Origin: an uncultured Lachnospiraceae bacterium
GTDB lineage: Bacteria; Bacillota; Clostridia; Lachnospirales; Lachnospiraceae
DNA length: 64,000 nucleotides
Direction: 5' to 3'
NCBI GenBank assembly: GCA_944384105.1
Contig: CALWSC010000026.1
Coordinates: forward strand, 1-64,000
The notes beneath the pieces are model-generated. The model was not told the DNA's origin. It was given only the letters and a program-made list of their open reading frames with translations, and searched no databases. This document shows positions 18,048-27,072 of the stretch, one piece after another (positions within the stretch are counted from its first letter, which is position 1; every line of letters begins with the position of its first letter). Both the position numbers and the translations under genes were made by a program.

Positions 18048-19882
18048 AATTCCATTTCCCCCTCCAGTCCAGCTTCCTCCTGCTGATAATACTTGCTCTG
18101 AAGCCGGTACATCGCAGCGTAGCTTCCCTGCCTGTTCATAAGTTCCTGATGGGTGCCAGTCTCCGTCACAGCTCCGTCCTCCATCAGTAAAATCCGATCG
18201 CAGAATCGGGTACTCGCCAGCCTGTGAGAAATAAACACCGTTGTTTTCTTATCTGAAAAACGACAGTATTTCTCATACAGCTCGCTCTCCGCCAGAGGAT
18301 CGAGAGCCGCCGTGGGCTCATCCAGCACCAGAAACGGCGCCTGCTTATACAGTGATCTCGCAAGCATCAGCTTCTGCTTCTCTCCTCCGGAGAAATCCGC
18401 CGCCTCTTCCAGAATCCCGGCTCCGAACAGGGTATCCAGCCCTTTCGGAAGTTTCCTGATTTTATCCGTCAGATCCGCTGTCTCAAGGCATTCCTCCAGA
18501 CGGCGCTTCTCCTCCCGCCCCTCCGGATCCAGATTCTCCCGCAGGGACATCGGGAAAAATCCCGTCTCCTGAAATACTCCGGAAAAGCAGCGGAACCAGG
18601 ATTCCCGGTCATATTCTTCCCGATTTACGCCGTCTGCCAGAATCTCGCCCTGCGTCGGGTCATAAAAGCCGCACAGCAGCTTGATGAATGTAGTCTTTCC
18701 CGCTCCGTTTAAGCCCACCAGCGCCAGATTTTCTCCGGGACTTATCGTCAGGTTCAGATTTCTGATTACCGGAGCTTCTGCTCCTTCATATTGAAAAGTT
18801 ACATTCCGAAATTCAATGGTAGGTATGTAATCTTTTTCCAGAATCAGTTCCTTCCTGCTCTCCTTCTCTTCAGTTCTGAGCTTATTCATAAGTCTGCGGT
18901 CCTCTTCCACATACAGAGCAAGTTCGTGAAGCCGCTTCACACTTTCCACCACCTGATAGCATCCGCCGGTAAAGCTCATAAGAATCCCCACATACAAAAC
19001 AAACTCTGCAGCGTCCATACGTCCCATACAGACATTGTAAATCAGGTACAGATACGACACTCCCTTGCATAGCATTCCCGCCAGGCTGTAAGCCAGCCCC
19101 CAGATGTAGTAGTTCTTCTCCACCTTAACCGTATAGCGAAGACGCTCCTTCAGTTCTCTGTCATACAGCTTCCTGAGCCACGGTGCCATTGCGTACAGAT
19201 GTACATCCTTTGCCGACTCATAGGAACTTAAATTCTGCGCCAGGTATTCCATCTTCAAATCCAGCGCCCACCACTTATGACGATTTTTGCTCTCCCAGCG
19301 GTTACATAGAACGCCCACACCGGAGCTTGCCGCAGCAGAAGCCAAAATCAGCAGCAAAATCCATGGAGAAAGCCCGGAAAGCATTCCCGTATAGACCAGC
19401 AGGCCCAGAATCCCCGCGGCAGCTGTGCTGACAAGCGTCATAAACATCCGGGTATACGTACCTGACCAGAGATGAAGCTCCTGAAGCTTCATGAATTCCG
19501 TCTGAAACTCGGGCTGCTCAATGTCCCTGTATTCGGCGTTCAGCGCCGCCCTGAAGAGCTTCAGGGAATGTGCTCCGCAAATGCGGTTCTCCTTCATCTT
19601 CCTCGTCTCAGCAGCCCATTGCTGAATAACATAGAATCCTGCCAGCGCCCCTCCCAAAAGAATCAGATTTCTCAGAATCACATAAATTGCTTTTCCTGCA
19701 GTAATATCCGCCACCAGAACCGATGGCATATATGAGCCGAGCAGAGCGATCCCGATCTGCAGCGGAATATCCGCAAGATATGCCAGAACATATCCCGGGG
19801 AATCCCGGTAAAGAATTCCAAGCCACCAGACAAGATTCTTTACGCTCGTTCCACTTTTTTTCTTTTTTTGTAAACTTTCCAT
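18044..19882 (-). CDS. ABC half-exporter (membrane + ATPase), pair 2 first subunit
   Basis: A 612-residue fused transporter. Membrane helices occupy roughly residues 20-320. The ATPase shows Walker A GLNGAGKTT, signature FSGGEKQK, Walker B LVLDEPTAALDP and H-loop FISHRLAS. The ATG at 19882 has GGGAGGAG upstream and is preferred over a start 14 codons earlier. It overlaps the end of the small 157-residue gene by 43 bases. It resembles its downstream neighbour in the SGGE-type signature, which separates this pair from the LSGGQW pair upstream. Confidence 0.86.
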   Translation of the reverse strand: MESLQKKKKSGTSVKNLVWWLGILYRDSPGYVLAYLADIPLQIGIALLGSYMPSVLVADITAGKAIYVILRNLILLGGALAGFYVIQQWAAETRKMKENRICGAHSLKLFRAALNAEYRDIEQPEFQTEFMKLQELHLWSGTYTRMFMTLVSTAAAGILGLLVYTGMLSGLSPWILLLILASAAASSGVGVLCNRWESKNRHKWWALDLKMEYLAQNLSSYESAKDVHLYAMAPWLRKLYDRELKERLRYTVKVEKNYYIWGLAYSLAGMLCKGVSYLYLIYNVCMGRMDAAEFVLYVGILMSFTGGCYQVVESVKRLHELALYVEEDRRLMNKLRTEEKESRKELILEKDYIPTIEFRNVTFQYEGAEAPVIRNLNLTISPGENLALVGLNGAGKTTFIKLLCGFYDPTQGEILADGVNREEYDRESWFRCFSGVFQETGFFPMSLRENLDPEGREEKRRLEECLETADLTDKIRKLPKGLDTLFGAGILEEAADFSGGEKQKLMLARSLYKQAPFLVLDEPTAALDPLAESELYEKYCRFSDKKTTVFISHRLASTRFCDRILLMEDGAVTETGTHQELMNRQGSYAAMYRLQSKYYQQEEAGLEGEMEL

Positions 19883-20313
19883 AACTCCTCCCTCATTGCC
19901 AGATGCCCCTTGAGCAGTCTGCACTCCGATTCCGTATTTTCAATCTGTACATCATTGAATTTCTCAAACCCCCGGGCAAAGGCAATGTCCATCGGCCCTT
20001 CTCTGCGCTTTGCAGTGACGAGCTCGCCGAGTACGTCCTCCCAGTCCCCCTGTGCAAAAGCCTCGCAGAAATCAGTGATCGGACAGACAAGCGCAACAGC
20101 TTCCTTTAACTGTGACAAAAGCCACTTTTTAAACTGATTTTTGGGTGTAGAAAACGGATTCCGCTTCGCGCGGAACGCATCGTCCCCGCAATTCCCAAAC
20201 GTCCGCGTCTCGAAACACTCCGGCGCATCCGTCCTGGTCAGGAAAAAGATTTTTCTGCATCCCGCAGTCCGCAGCTGAAACCAGAGATACTGTTCCAGAT
20301 TTAATTCAAGCAT
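19840..20313 (-). CDS. Small uncharacterised protein, possible fragment of a AAA ATPase
   Basis: This 157-residue reading sits between the two ABC pairs and overlaps the next gene by 43 bases. I do not recognise it firmly. It has no membrane segment. It starts MLELNLEQYLWFQLRTAGCRK and contains ALVCPITDFCEAF, a layout that recalls the N-terminal region of some Firmicutes AAA-type ATPases, but no P-loop follows. No good ribosome site precedes the ATG, and the C-terminus ends in a basic stretch (YKKRKKVERA). A truncated remnant of a larger gene is the likeliest reading; a genuine small partner of the transporters is possible. Confidence 0.45.
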   Translation of the reverse strand: MLELNLEQYLWFQLRTAGCRKIFFLTRTDAPECFETRTFGNCGDDAFRAKRNPFSTPKNQFKKWLLSQLKEAVALVCPITDFCEAFAQGDWEDVLGELVTAKRREGPMDIAFARGFEKFNDVQIENTESECRLLKGHLAMREELWKVYKKRKKVERA

Positions 20314-20342
20314 GCGTGACGCATCAGCGGATAGAATACCGT

Positions 20343-22112
20343 TTATTCTGATTTGTACATTTCTGCCTGTCTCTGATATACGCGGGCATACGCTCCGCCG
20401 CGCGCGAGCAGTTCCCGGTGGGAACCCATTTCCAAAATTTTTCCTTTATCCATAAAAAGAACAGTATCTGCAAAGGAGCACATGCTCAGGCGATGCGTAA
20501 TGATAACGCCGATCCTGCCGCGGCACATCTGCTGAAATGCCGAGAACAGCTCCGCCTCCTTGAGCGGGTCAAGCGCCGCTGTCGGCTCGTCCAGAATTAC
20601 GAGATCCGCATCCTTATACTTTGCGCGCAGGATCGCGAGCTGCTGCCACTGGCCGCCCGAGAGCTCCATGCCGCCGTACTCCACACCCAGGTCTGTATCA
20701 AGCGTAATTCCGGTCTTTCCAGACACAAACGTGATTCGCATGTCACGGATCAATTTCTCAATTGCCTCATCTGAAACCGGTTTTTCGCAGTCTCCCAGAA
20801 TGATATTTTCCCTCACTGTCATACAGTACCGGACAAAATCCTGCATAACCGCCGTAGTGCCGCTGTACAGCGAGCCGTTTTCGATCTCTGATGACGGAAT
20901 TCCATCAAAATATACGTTCCCTTCTGTGGGAACGAGCAGCCCTGAGACAAGCTTTGAAAACGTTGTCTTGCCCGAGCCGTTCTTTCCCACGACCGCCACA
21001 ATCTCATTTTTCTTCAGCCTCATGCTGATATTTTCCACCGCCGCGCTCTCCGCCTGCGGATACCGATAGGAAACACCCTCCAGCGTAATCTCGGATACGG
21101 AATGCTTAAGCGACCTCTCCCGCTGTTCCTCAGGCAGTTCAAAATAGGCAATTCCATTCTGCACATGCACCGCGGATGCATGAACATACTGGATGCGCTC
21201 CACAAAATCCGAGGAGCTGTTCTGAAACTGCTGCATCAGCAGAATCAATGCCCCGAACTGGCCGATTCCGACCATGCCGCGCTCCGCCAAAATTACGCAC
21301 AGAAGATATGATGCAATCACCGCCAGCCGCTTGAGTACGTCTTCGGCAGCCCGCAGCGATTCAATCTTCCGCGATACTCTCTCCTCAAAAGTCATTGCCT
21401 CCCGCAGCGCAGAACTCCATTTTTCCCTGAAGAAAGTATGCGCACCGAGACTTTGTATCTCCTTGATATTCTCATGTTTGGTCAGATACTCCTTATAAAC
21501 CTCCTGCTTCCTCTTCATCGGCACAAGCGCCAGATCCAGCTCGGTTCTCTTCTTATTCAGCCTGATGCCAAGCACCTGCGCAGCAAGCATTCCAAGCAGC
21601 GGGAGCTCCAGCGCAGGATGATAGCCCCAGACGAGACATCCGGTCAGCACGATGGAGATCAGAACCTGCACCGCATAGACGCCCTCGATTATAAATCCGA
21701 GCACATCGCCGTAGAAAAATTTCTCTCCGGCGCACGTCAGAAGATCGTTGAGAGCGGCATCCTCATAATCGTCCATGGGGAGCCGCTGCGCCTTCTCATG
21801 GACCCGTTTCTGCATATTGCCGGCGACTGTATTTCGGAAAATCGTGTCGAACACCTCCCGAAAGTAGCCGTTTGAGAGCATCAGGCCGCCGGAGATCGCC
21901 ATGGACAGGAACAGGACGAACAGTTCGGCGGGAGGCCTGTCCATCCGCTCCAGGATACGCTGCCACAAAAATGCCGTCATTACCGGGAGCAGGCTGCACA
22001 GCACCACAATCACAGCCTCGCAGAAAAACACCAGCTTACCGCTTACAAAAATCATTTTCAGCAGCCTGGCGACCGCCCTTGTGATTTTAACTTTCGGAAT
22101 ATCCCCACTCAT
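20343..22112 (-). CDS. ABC half-exporter (membrane + ATPase), pair 1 second subunit
   Basis: About 589 residues with six membrane helices then an ATPase. Motifs are Walker A GKNGSGKTT, signature LSGGQWQQ, Walker B VILDEPTAALDP and H-loop ITHRLSM. The ATG at 22112 has GGAGGAGACAGTG upstream; a GTG at 22115 is equally placed. It overlaps the preceding ABC gene by 26 bases, as expected for a heterodimeric exporter. The LSGGQW signature is shared only with that neighbour. Confidence 0.87.
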   Translation of the reverse strand: MSGDIPKVKITRAVARLLKMIFVSGKLVFFCEAVIVVLCSLLPVMTAFLWQRILERMDRPPAELFVLFLSMAISGGLMLSNGYFREVFDTIFRNTVAGNMQKRVHEKAQRLPMDDYEDAALNDLLTCAGEKFFYGDVLGFIIEGVYAVQVLISIVLTGCLVWGYHPALELPLLGMLAAQVLGIRLNKKRTELDLALVPMKRKQEVYKEYLTKHENIKEIQSLGAHTFFREKWSSALREAMTFEERVSRKIESLRAAEDVLKRLAVIASYLLCVILAERGMVGIGQFGALILLMQQFQNSSSDFVERIQYVHASAVHVQNGIAYFELPEEQRERSLKHSVSEITLEGVSYRYPQAESAAVENISMRLKKNEIVAVVGKNGSGKTTFSKLVSGLLVPTEGNVYFDGIPSSEIENGSLYSGTTAVMQDFVRYCMTVRENIILGDCEKPVSDEAIEKLIRDMRITFVSGKTGITLDTDLGVEYGGMELSGGQWQQLAILRAKYKDADLVILDEPTAALDPLKEAELFSAFQQMCRGRIGVIITHRLSMCSFADTVLFMDKGKILEMGSHRELLARGGAYARVYQRQAEMYKSE

Positions 22113-23883
22113 CACTGTCTCCTCCCTTCTTTTCCTCTTTCAGTATGTACCAGTGCCGCTGTGTCTCAAAGAGTCCTGCGTAGTCATCTCCGGCTCGCAT
22201 AAGCTCTTCATGGGTTCCGCACTCAGAGATTTTTCCGTCTTTTAAAACAAAAATGCAGTCTGCGTGCACCACTGCCCCAAGCCGGTGCGTGACGAGCAGC
22301 ACGCTCTTTTCCTTCTTCTTCTCATAAATCAGGTCATATACCGCAGCCTCCGCAAGCGGGTCAAGCGCCGCTGTCGGCTCATCCAGAATCAGGATCGGAC
22401 GGTCAGAGAGCATCGCCCGCGCCAGGGAAATACTCTGCCACTGACCGCCAGAGAGCTCACGCCCATTCTCGACGTCTTTTCCGAGAAATGTATCAAGTCC
22501 GTCACGCATCTCCGCGGACAGACTGCCGTCCGGCTGGAGCATCCCGAACATCTCCATCACTGCCGCCTCCGACACATCCGCCTCTCCTCTTCCGAGATTC
22601 ATACTCTCCGACAGGCTCAGGTTGTATTTCATATAATCCTGAAAGACAGCGCCCGCGCTCTTTCTGAGAAGCTCCCGGTTCTCATCCGTAACCGGCGTGC
22701 CGTTTAACAGGATCTCGCCCTTCTCCGGCACGAGAAGCCCGAGCAAAATCTTAATCAGCGTCGTCTTGCCGGAGCCGTTTGCCCCGACAAGCGCCGCCTT
22801 GTGCGTGCTGTCGAGCTTCATGTTCACACCCTTCAGAATGTACGGGGTATCCTCGCTGTAGCGGTACCAGATATCGCGAAGCTCCAGGGAACAGAAAACA
22901 GGGATCTCTTTTACCTGCTTCGGCACTTCCCGGTCAAGGCTCAGGAAATATGAGATCTTCTCGTCAAACATCCTGCCCTCCTGAAAGCCCTTTGCCATCT
23001 GAATCACTCCGTACTGGAATTCTCCGGTGAAGCTCCACATCGCCTGCGCCGCCGCCGTAAACACGCCGACCGTCAGCGTCTGCGCCTGTACCTGCGGAAA
23101 CAGCGCGAAAAGGACCGCGATCGTGATTGCATACTGCAGAAATACGCAGAACCCCGTCAGATATCGCGGCTTCAGATTGGATGCAATCTGTCCCTTGTTA
23201 AATTTCTTCAGCGCATCCTCCCACGCGCCCTCCACATAGTGCCGGTACTGGAAAATCCGCGCCTCCCGGACGCTTCTGCGCTTTGTCAGAAGCTCTGTAA
23301 GGTATCTTGCCTTCAGGTAGAAGGGGAAGAACGTCTCCCAGCTTACGAATTCCTTCTTGACCGCATGCATGGACAGCAGCAGCGGCGGTATCATGGCCAC
23401 AGTCAGCAGTACGGCAATCCACGGACCTGCCAGAATCAGATAGTATAGGATACCTGTCAGGCGAAACGCAAGCTGCAGCACGAACGCCCAGGACTGAATC
23501 CTTCCCCACTCCGCGTCCTTATAGCGGCTCATAATCTCCTGAATCTTCCGGTAGATCTCTCCATCTTCATAATACTGATACCGTATTTCTCCGCAGCGTC
23601 TCAGCAGATAGTCTCCTCCATTGTACTCGATGCGGTCACGGATCAGAAGTTCCATATAATTTACCGCGTGAAACAGTACCAGATCCGCCAGGAACACCAG
23701 TCCCAGCACAAGAATATACCTTCGTGCCAGCATGCCGCCCGCAGCAATGCTGTCAATAATCCTCTGCACCAGAACCATCTCCGCCGGCAGCGCAAGGCCG
23801 CGCAGGGCGCTGCACAGAAAATATAGTGCCAGCTTTGCGCGGGTACTACTGTATAAAGACGATTTATATTGTTTTTGTTCCAT
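22087..23883 (-). CDS. ABC half-exporter (membrane + ATPase), pair 1 first subunit
   Basis: A 598-residue fused exporter and first gene of the ABC operon. The ATPase has Walker A GANGSGKTT, signature LSGGQWQS, Walker B LILDEPTAALDP and H-loop VTHRLGA. An open frame extends 56 codons further upstream, but that part is unlike any transporter. The ATG at 23883 has GAGGGG at the right distance. No biosynthetic, immunity or precursor-peptide gene is visible nearby, so the cargo remains unknown. Confidence 0.87.
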   Translation of the reverse strand: MEQKQYKSSLYSSTRAKLALYFLCSALRGLALPAEMVLVQRIIDSIAAGGMLARRYILVLGLVFLADLVLFHAVNYMELLIRDRIEYNGGDYLLRRCGEIRYQYYEDGEIYRKIQEIMSRYKDAEWGRIQSWAFVLQLAFRLTGILYYLILAGPWIAVLLTVAMIPPLLLSMHAVKKEFVSWETFFPFYLKARYLTELLTKRRSVREARIFQYRHYVEGAWEDALKKFNKGQIASNLKPRYLTGFCVFLQYAITIAVLFALFPQVQAQTLTVGVFTAAAQAMWSFTGEFQYGVIQMAKGFQEGRMFDEKISYFLSLDREVPKQVKEIPVFCSLELRDIWYRYSEDTPYILKGVNMKLDSTHKAALVGANGSGKTTLIKILLGLLVPEKGEILLNGTPVTDENRELLRKSAGAVFQDYMKYNLSLSESMNLGRGEADVSEAAVMEMFGMLQPDGSLSAEMRDGLDTFLGKDVENGRELSGGQWQSISLARAMLSDRPILILDEPTAALDPLAEAAVYDLIYEKKKEKSVLLVTHRLGAVVHADCIFVLKDGKISECGTHEELMRAGDDYAGLFETQRHWYILKEEKKGGDSDEWGYSES

Positions 23884-23940
23884 TGTTTGCCCCTCATTAA
23901 TATTTTTTCTTAACTTAACCACACAGTACACATAATTGCA

Positions 23941-23969
23941 ATAATGTTTTAAATTTTGCATTTTTTCAA
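23941..23969 (-). promoter_or_regulatory. Candidate promoter of the four-gene ABC operon
   Basis: Minus-strand -35 TTGAAA (5 of 6), a 17-base spacer and -10 CATTAT (4 of 6), giving a leader of about 50 bases before the first ABC gene. Confidence 0.4.
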
Positions 23970-24003
23970 AGCATAAGTTAATATACGAAATATCAGCAAA
24001 ATC

Positions 24004-24037
24004 GCCGGACAAATCATGCTCATGATTCTTCTCCGGC
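24004..24037 (-). other. Stem-loop between spoVA terminator and ABC promoter
   Basis: GCCGGA pairs with TCCGGC around an inner AATCAT/ATGATT stem, followed on the minus strand by GATTTTGC. It may be a back-up terminator for spoVA or a leader structure. Nothing else is visible in the 294-base gap apart from the promoter and the main terminator. Confidence 0.35.
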
Positions 24038-24140
24038 AGCGGTTCGCCCATTGACAGCAGATTCTTTTCACACCGTCTACCCCATGCCGCTATTTTAAAT
24101 GTTGTTTATAATTTTTTTCTGTTTTTTCAGTAAAATTCAC

Positions 24141-24171
24141 CAAAAAGGACGGCAGCCATATCTCTGCCGTC
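24141..24171 (-). terminator. Intrinsic terminator of the spoVA operon
   Basis: A perfect GACGGCAG/CTGCCGTC stem (24148-24155 with 24164-24171) followed on the minus strand by CTTTTTGG, directly after the spoVAE stop. Confidence 0.88.
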
Positions 24172-24177
24172 TCTTTC

Positions 24178-24534
24178 TCACTCCTTCATCTTCGGCTTAA
24201 ACACCAGACTCGCCAGATACCCGAAAATCAGCGCCGCCGAAATTCCCGTCGCGCTGGCTTTCAGACCTCCCATGAACAGCCCCAGCACTCCGCACTCGGC
24301 CACGGCGTCATTTACACCCTGGTACAGAAGATGCCCGAATCCGATCAGCGGTACCGTTGCGCCGGCTCCCGCGTATTCTGCGAAGGGGTCATAGATGCGA
24401 AACGCGGAGAGCACTGCTCCCGTACATACGAGGAGCACCATAATTCTTCCGGGCATCAGCTTTGTCCGATCCAGCAGGATCTGCACCAGAGCGCAGATCA
24501 GTCCGCCTACCCAGAATGCGTTGATATAGTCCAT
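24178..24534 (-). CDS. spoVAE: Stage V sporulation protein AE (SpoVAEb type)
   Basis: A 118-residue, four-helix membrane protein of the SpoVAC/SpoVAE family, part of the forespore inner-membrane channel that moves dipicolinic acid into and out of the spore. It has the family pattern FWVGGLICALVQILLDRTKL and AGATVPLIGFGHLLYQGV. It is paralogous to SpoVAC upstream (compare FLVGGLICVLGQY and GAGTLVPITGFANSV). It ends the operon; no spoVAEa or spoVAF follows. Confidence 0.92.
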   Translation of the reverse strand: MDYINAFWVGGLICALVQILLDRTKLMPGRIMVLLVCTGAVLSAFRIYDPFAEYAGAGATVPLIGFGHLLYQGVNDAVAECGVLGLFMGGLKASATGISAALIFGYLASLVFKPKMKE

Positions 24535-24549
24535 TTCTCTTCCTCCTCG

Positions 24550-25572
24550 TCAGTCTTTCTCCTCCATGTGCTCCACCACCACTGCCTGCGCGATGCCGGG
24601 CACGGTCTGTCCCTCGGCGAAGCTCACCTTGCTCATCAATGCCCCGGTGGGCACAAACAGGATGCGCTTCCACTCTCCGGAAATAATTCTGGGCAGGATA
24701 TAGGAAGCAAATACAACCGCCGAGCAGCCGCAGCCGCTTCCCCCGGCATGCGTATCCTGCACCGCGTCGTCGAAAATCAGCATGCCGCAGTCGAGATGCT
24801 GCCGCTTGATATCATATCCCTGCTTTTCCAGCAGATCGAAAAGGATCTGCTGCCCCACGCTTCCCAGATCCCCGGTGATGATCCTGTCATACTCCTCCGG
24901 CTGCCTGCCGAAGTCCTGCAGATTCGTACAGATGGTATCACACGCCGCCGGAGCCATGCATGCGCCCATATTCATCGAGTCCTTGAGACCAAAGTCCACA
25001 ATTTTCCCCGTCGTGACTCCTGTGACTGCAGCGCGGCTCTTTACCTTTGAGAGTACGCATGCGCCGCTTCCCGTCACCGTCCAGGTCGCGGAGAGCGGGC
25101 GCTGGTTTCCGTAGGCAAGCGGGAAGCGGAATTCCTTCTCCGCGCTGGCAAAATGACTTGAAGTCAGCGCCATCGCATATTCTGCAAAATCTCCGGCGAC
25201 CGCCATCGACGCCAGTGAGAGCGCTTCCCCCATCGTCGAGCACGCGCCGAACAGTCCGTATACCGGCACGTCGAGCTGCGCCAGGTTATACGCCGACGCC
25301 GTGCACTGCGCCAGCAGATCTCCCGCAAAGATCATACGCAGGTCTGTATTCTTAATTCCAGCCTTATCAAGCGCCCGCAGCGCCGCTCTGTGCTGCAGCG
25401 CGCTCTCCGCCTGTTCCCACGTCTTCTCCCCTGCGAGGGGATCTTTCTCAATCTCGTCAAAGCACGGTCCGAGCGGTCCCTCTCCTTCTTTTTTGCCTGC
25501 CACAGACGCACCGCTTCTGATATACACCGGTTCCCCGAAGCGGATACTCTGATGTCCCATTCTCTCGTTCAT
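24550..25572 (-). CDS. spoVAD: Stage V sporulation protein AD
   Basis: SpoVAD is the soluble thiolase-fold subunit of the SpoVA channel and binds dipicolinic acid. The 340-residue length is normal. Recognisable segments are YGLFGACSTMGEALSLASM, SSHFASAEKEFRFPLAYGNQR and GDLGSVGQQILFDLL. It starts 4 bases after the spoVAC stop and ends 15 bases before spoVAE. Confidence 0.95.
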   Translation of the reverse strand: MNERMGHQSIRFGEPVYIRSGASVAGKKEGEGPLGPCFDEIEKDPLAGEKTWEQAESALQHRAALRALDKAGIKNTDLRMIFAGDLLAQCTASAYNLAQLDVPVYGLFGACSTMGEALSLASMAVAGDFAEYAMALTSSHFASAEKEFRFPLAYGNQRPLSATWTVTGSGACVLSKVKSRAAVTGVTTGKIVDFGLKDSMNMGACMAPAACDTICTNLQDFGRQPEEYDRIITGDLGSVGQQILFDLLEKQGYDIKRQHLDCGMLIFDDAVQDTHAGGSGCGCSAVVFASYILPRIISGEWKRILFVPTGALMSKVSFAEGQTVPGIAQAVVVEHMEEKD

Positions 25573-25576
25573 CGCC

Positions 25577-26038
25577 TCACCTCCACATCTGCATCACATA
25601 ATATATCAGGCCGAGTACCCAGGAACTGACCACGCCGTAGAGGATCACGGGGCCTGCAATCGTAAAGATCTTGCTTCCTATGCCGAAGACCTGTCCTTCC
25701 TTCTGGTACTCAATCGCCGGAGCTGCCACCGAATTGGCAAAACCTGTGATCGGCACAAGCGTTCCGGCGCCTCCGAATTTTGCAAGCTTCGGATATATAT
25801 TAAGTCCTGTAAAGAGCACGCTCAAAAAGATCAGGATCAGAGAACACCAGCATCCCGCCTCCTCCTTATCCGCGCCCATAGCCTGCGCCGTGTTCAGAAT
25901 ATACTGTCCCAGGACGCAGATCAGGCCGCCCACCAGGAATGCGCGTGCCATATTCACCGGCAAGCTGTGGGTCGGCGTGACCTTCTTTACATACTTCTCA
26001 TATTCCTTTGCTGTCTGTTCGTTTTTTTGATTTTCCAT
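25577..26038 (-). CDS. spoVAC: Stage V sporulation protein AC
   Basis: A 153-residue inner-membrane protein that forms a mechanosensitive channel component of the dipicolinic acid system. The N-terminus YEKYVKKVTPTHSLPVNMARAF is a strong family signature, followed by about four hydrophobic segments including FLVGGLICVLGQYI. It follows spoVAB by 3 bases. Confidence 0.95.
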   Translation of the reverse strand: MENQKNEQTAKEYEKYVKKVTPTHSLPVNMARAFLVGGLICVLGQYILNTAQAMGADKEEAGCWCSLILIFLSVLFTGLNIYPKLAKFGGAGTLVPITGFANSVAAPAIEYQKEGQVFGIGSKIFTIAGPVILYGVVSSWVLGLIYYVMQMWR

Positions 26039-26041
26039 ATG

Positions 26042-26461
26042 CTACCACCATCCTTTATAGTAGAAGAGCAGTGATCCCAGCGTCTTGCCGAGCGCCATGC
26101 TGATAATGATAATCGGAATGCCGCGGGTGATGCCCAGTCTGCGCGCCATAATCGCGTAAATATCCACTACCTCGCCGAGGGCGACGATCCAGCCTCCGAG
26201 AAAGATTCCCGCGCAGAGTCCATACACCAGAAATCCTGCTGTCCCCCAGTGAAGATTTCCCTGGTAAAAAAATGCGAGATTTCCCAGAAATACACCGATC
26301 ATGCACATCACCTCGTACAGCCGCACATGCTCCGCTGTTCTCGTAAGAGAGGCGTATCTCGGGATAATCCCAAGACCGATAATCAGCGCTACTGCGCCTG
26401 CGGAGATCACGCCGCCGGCGCTCACCCCCAGCACGCCGAGCAGCGCCATCTGCCAGATCAT
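26042..26461 (-). CDS. spoVAB: Stage V sporulation protein AB
   Basis: A 139-residue membrane protein with four to five helices. The segment GVISAGAVALIIGLGIIPRYA and the later LGEVVDIYAIMARRLG are typical of SpoVAB. The start overlaps the spoVAA stop by 4 bases (ATGA), so translation is coupled. Confidence 0.93.
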   Translation of the reverse strand: MIWQMALLGVLGVSAGGVISAGAVALIIGLGIIPRYASLTRTAEHVRLYEVMCMIGVFLGNLAFFYQGNLHWGTAGFLVYGLCAGIFLGGWIVALGEVVDIYAIMARRLGITRGIPIIIISMALGKTLGSLLFYYKGWW

Positions 26462-27072
26462 GTCTTCTCCTTTCTCGCGGACTGCTCAAGAATTGTTGCG
26501 TCAACGTCATCCTCATATGTGCGCATTTCTACCTCCATTGGCGTAGGATCCTGCGTCAGCTTGCGCTTTCCAAAATGGTTGAAGAAGAAAACAGCACCAA
26601 GCCCGATCCCCAGGGAATAACTGACCTCCAGCACTGTAAATCCGGTCTCGCCGGTCCCGGCAAACAGCTTGTGGATATGGTCGAACAGCCCCGGGACATC
26701 CACATCCCTGTTGAACGTCATGATCGAAAAAACCATTCCAAAGAAAGTCACCACGCAGACGAGCGCTGTCTTGATCCAGCTTACGACAGCATTTTTTCCG
26801 CCGGGATCCTCATACGTCAGGATAAACGCCGGCTCTCCAATGTGCGTCACGTCCACATTTTCCTCTCTCTGCTGAATCTGCCCGATGATATCCATCGCGG
26901 AAAATACATATCTGCCGTACTTTCCTCTAGGCAGAGAGGCAATCTTCATCACGCTGCAGCGGTTTAATACCTTAGAATTGCTGCACGAAAGCTTGGCGAT
27001 TTCTCCGAGACAGACCTGATCCTTTGTCACCTTCATATTTTTATCCGTCTGGATATAGAGCGTGTCGCTCAT
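26458..27072 (-). CDS. spoVAA: Stage V sporulation protein AA
   Basis: A 204-residue protein beginning MSDTLYIQTDKNMKVTKDQV, the usual SpoVAA N-terminal domain, with two transmembrane segments in the second half (TALVCVVTFFGMVFSIMTF and YSLGIGLGAVFFFNHFG). The ATG at 27072 has GGAGGTGGCAGC directly upstream and overlaps the preceding small gene by 4 bases; an open frame 67 codons longer reads through that gene and is not the real start. Confidence 0.93.
   Translation of the reverse strand: MSDTLYIQTDKNMKVTKDQVCLGEIAKLSCSNSKVLNRCSVMKIASLPRGKYGRYVFSAMDIIGQIQQREENVDVTHIGEPAFILTYEDPGGKNAVVSWIKTALVCVVTFFGMVFSIMTFNRDVDVPGLFDHIHKLFAGTGETGFTVLEVSYSLGIGLGAVFFFNHFGKRKLTQDPTPMEVEMRTYEDDVDATILEQSARKEKT

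Noticed and set aside
23884..24051. A 56-residue N-terminal extension of the first ABC protein
   Set aside because: The segment includes the candidate promoter and a stem-loop, and the ATG at 23883 has its own ribosome site.
24052..24177. A lanthipeptide or other precursor peptide near the ABC exporters
   Set aside because: No short frame with a ribosome site, leader-like sequence or Cys/Ser/Thr-rich core was found in the flanks, and no modification enzyme is present.
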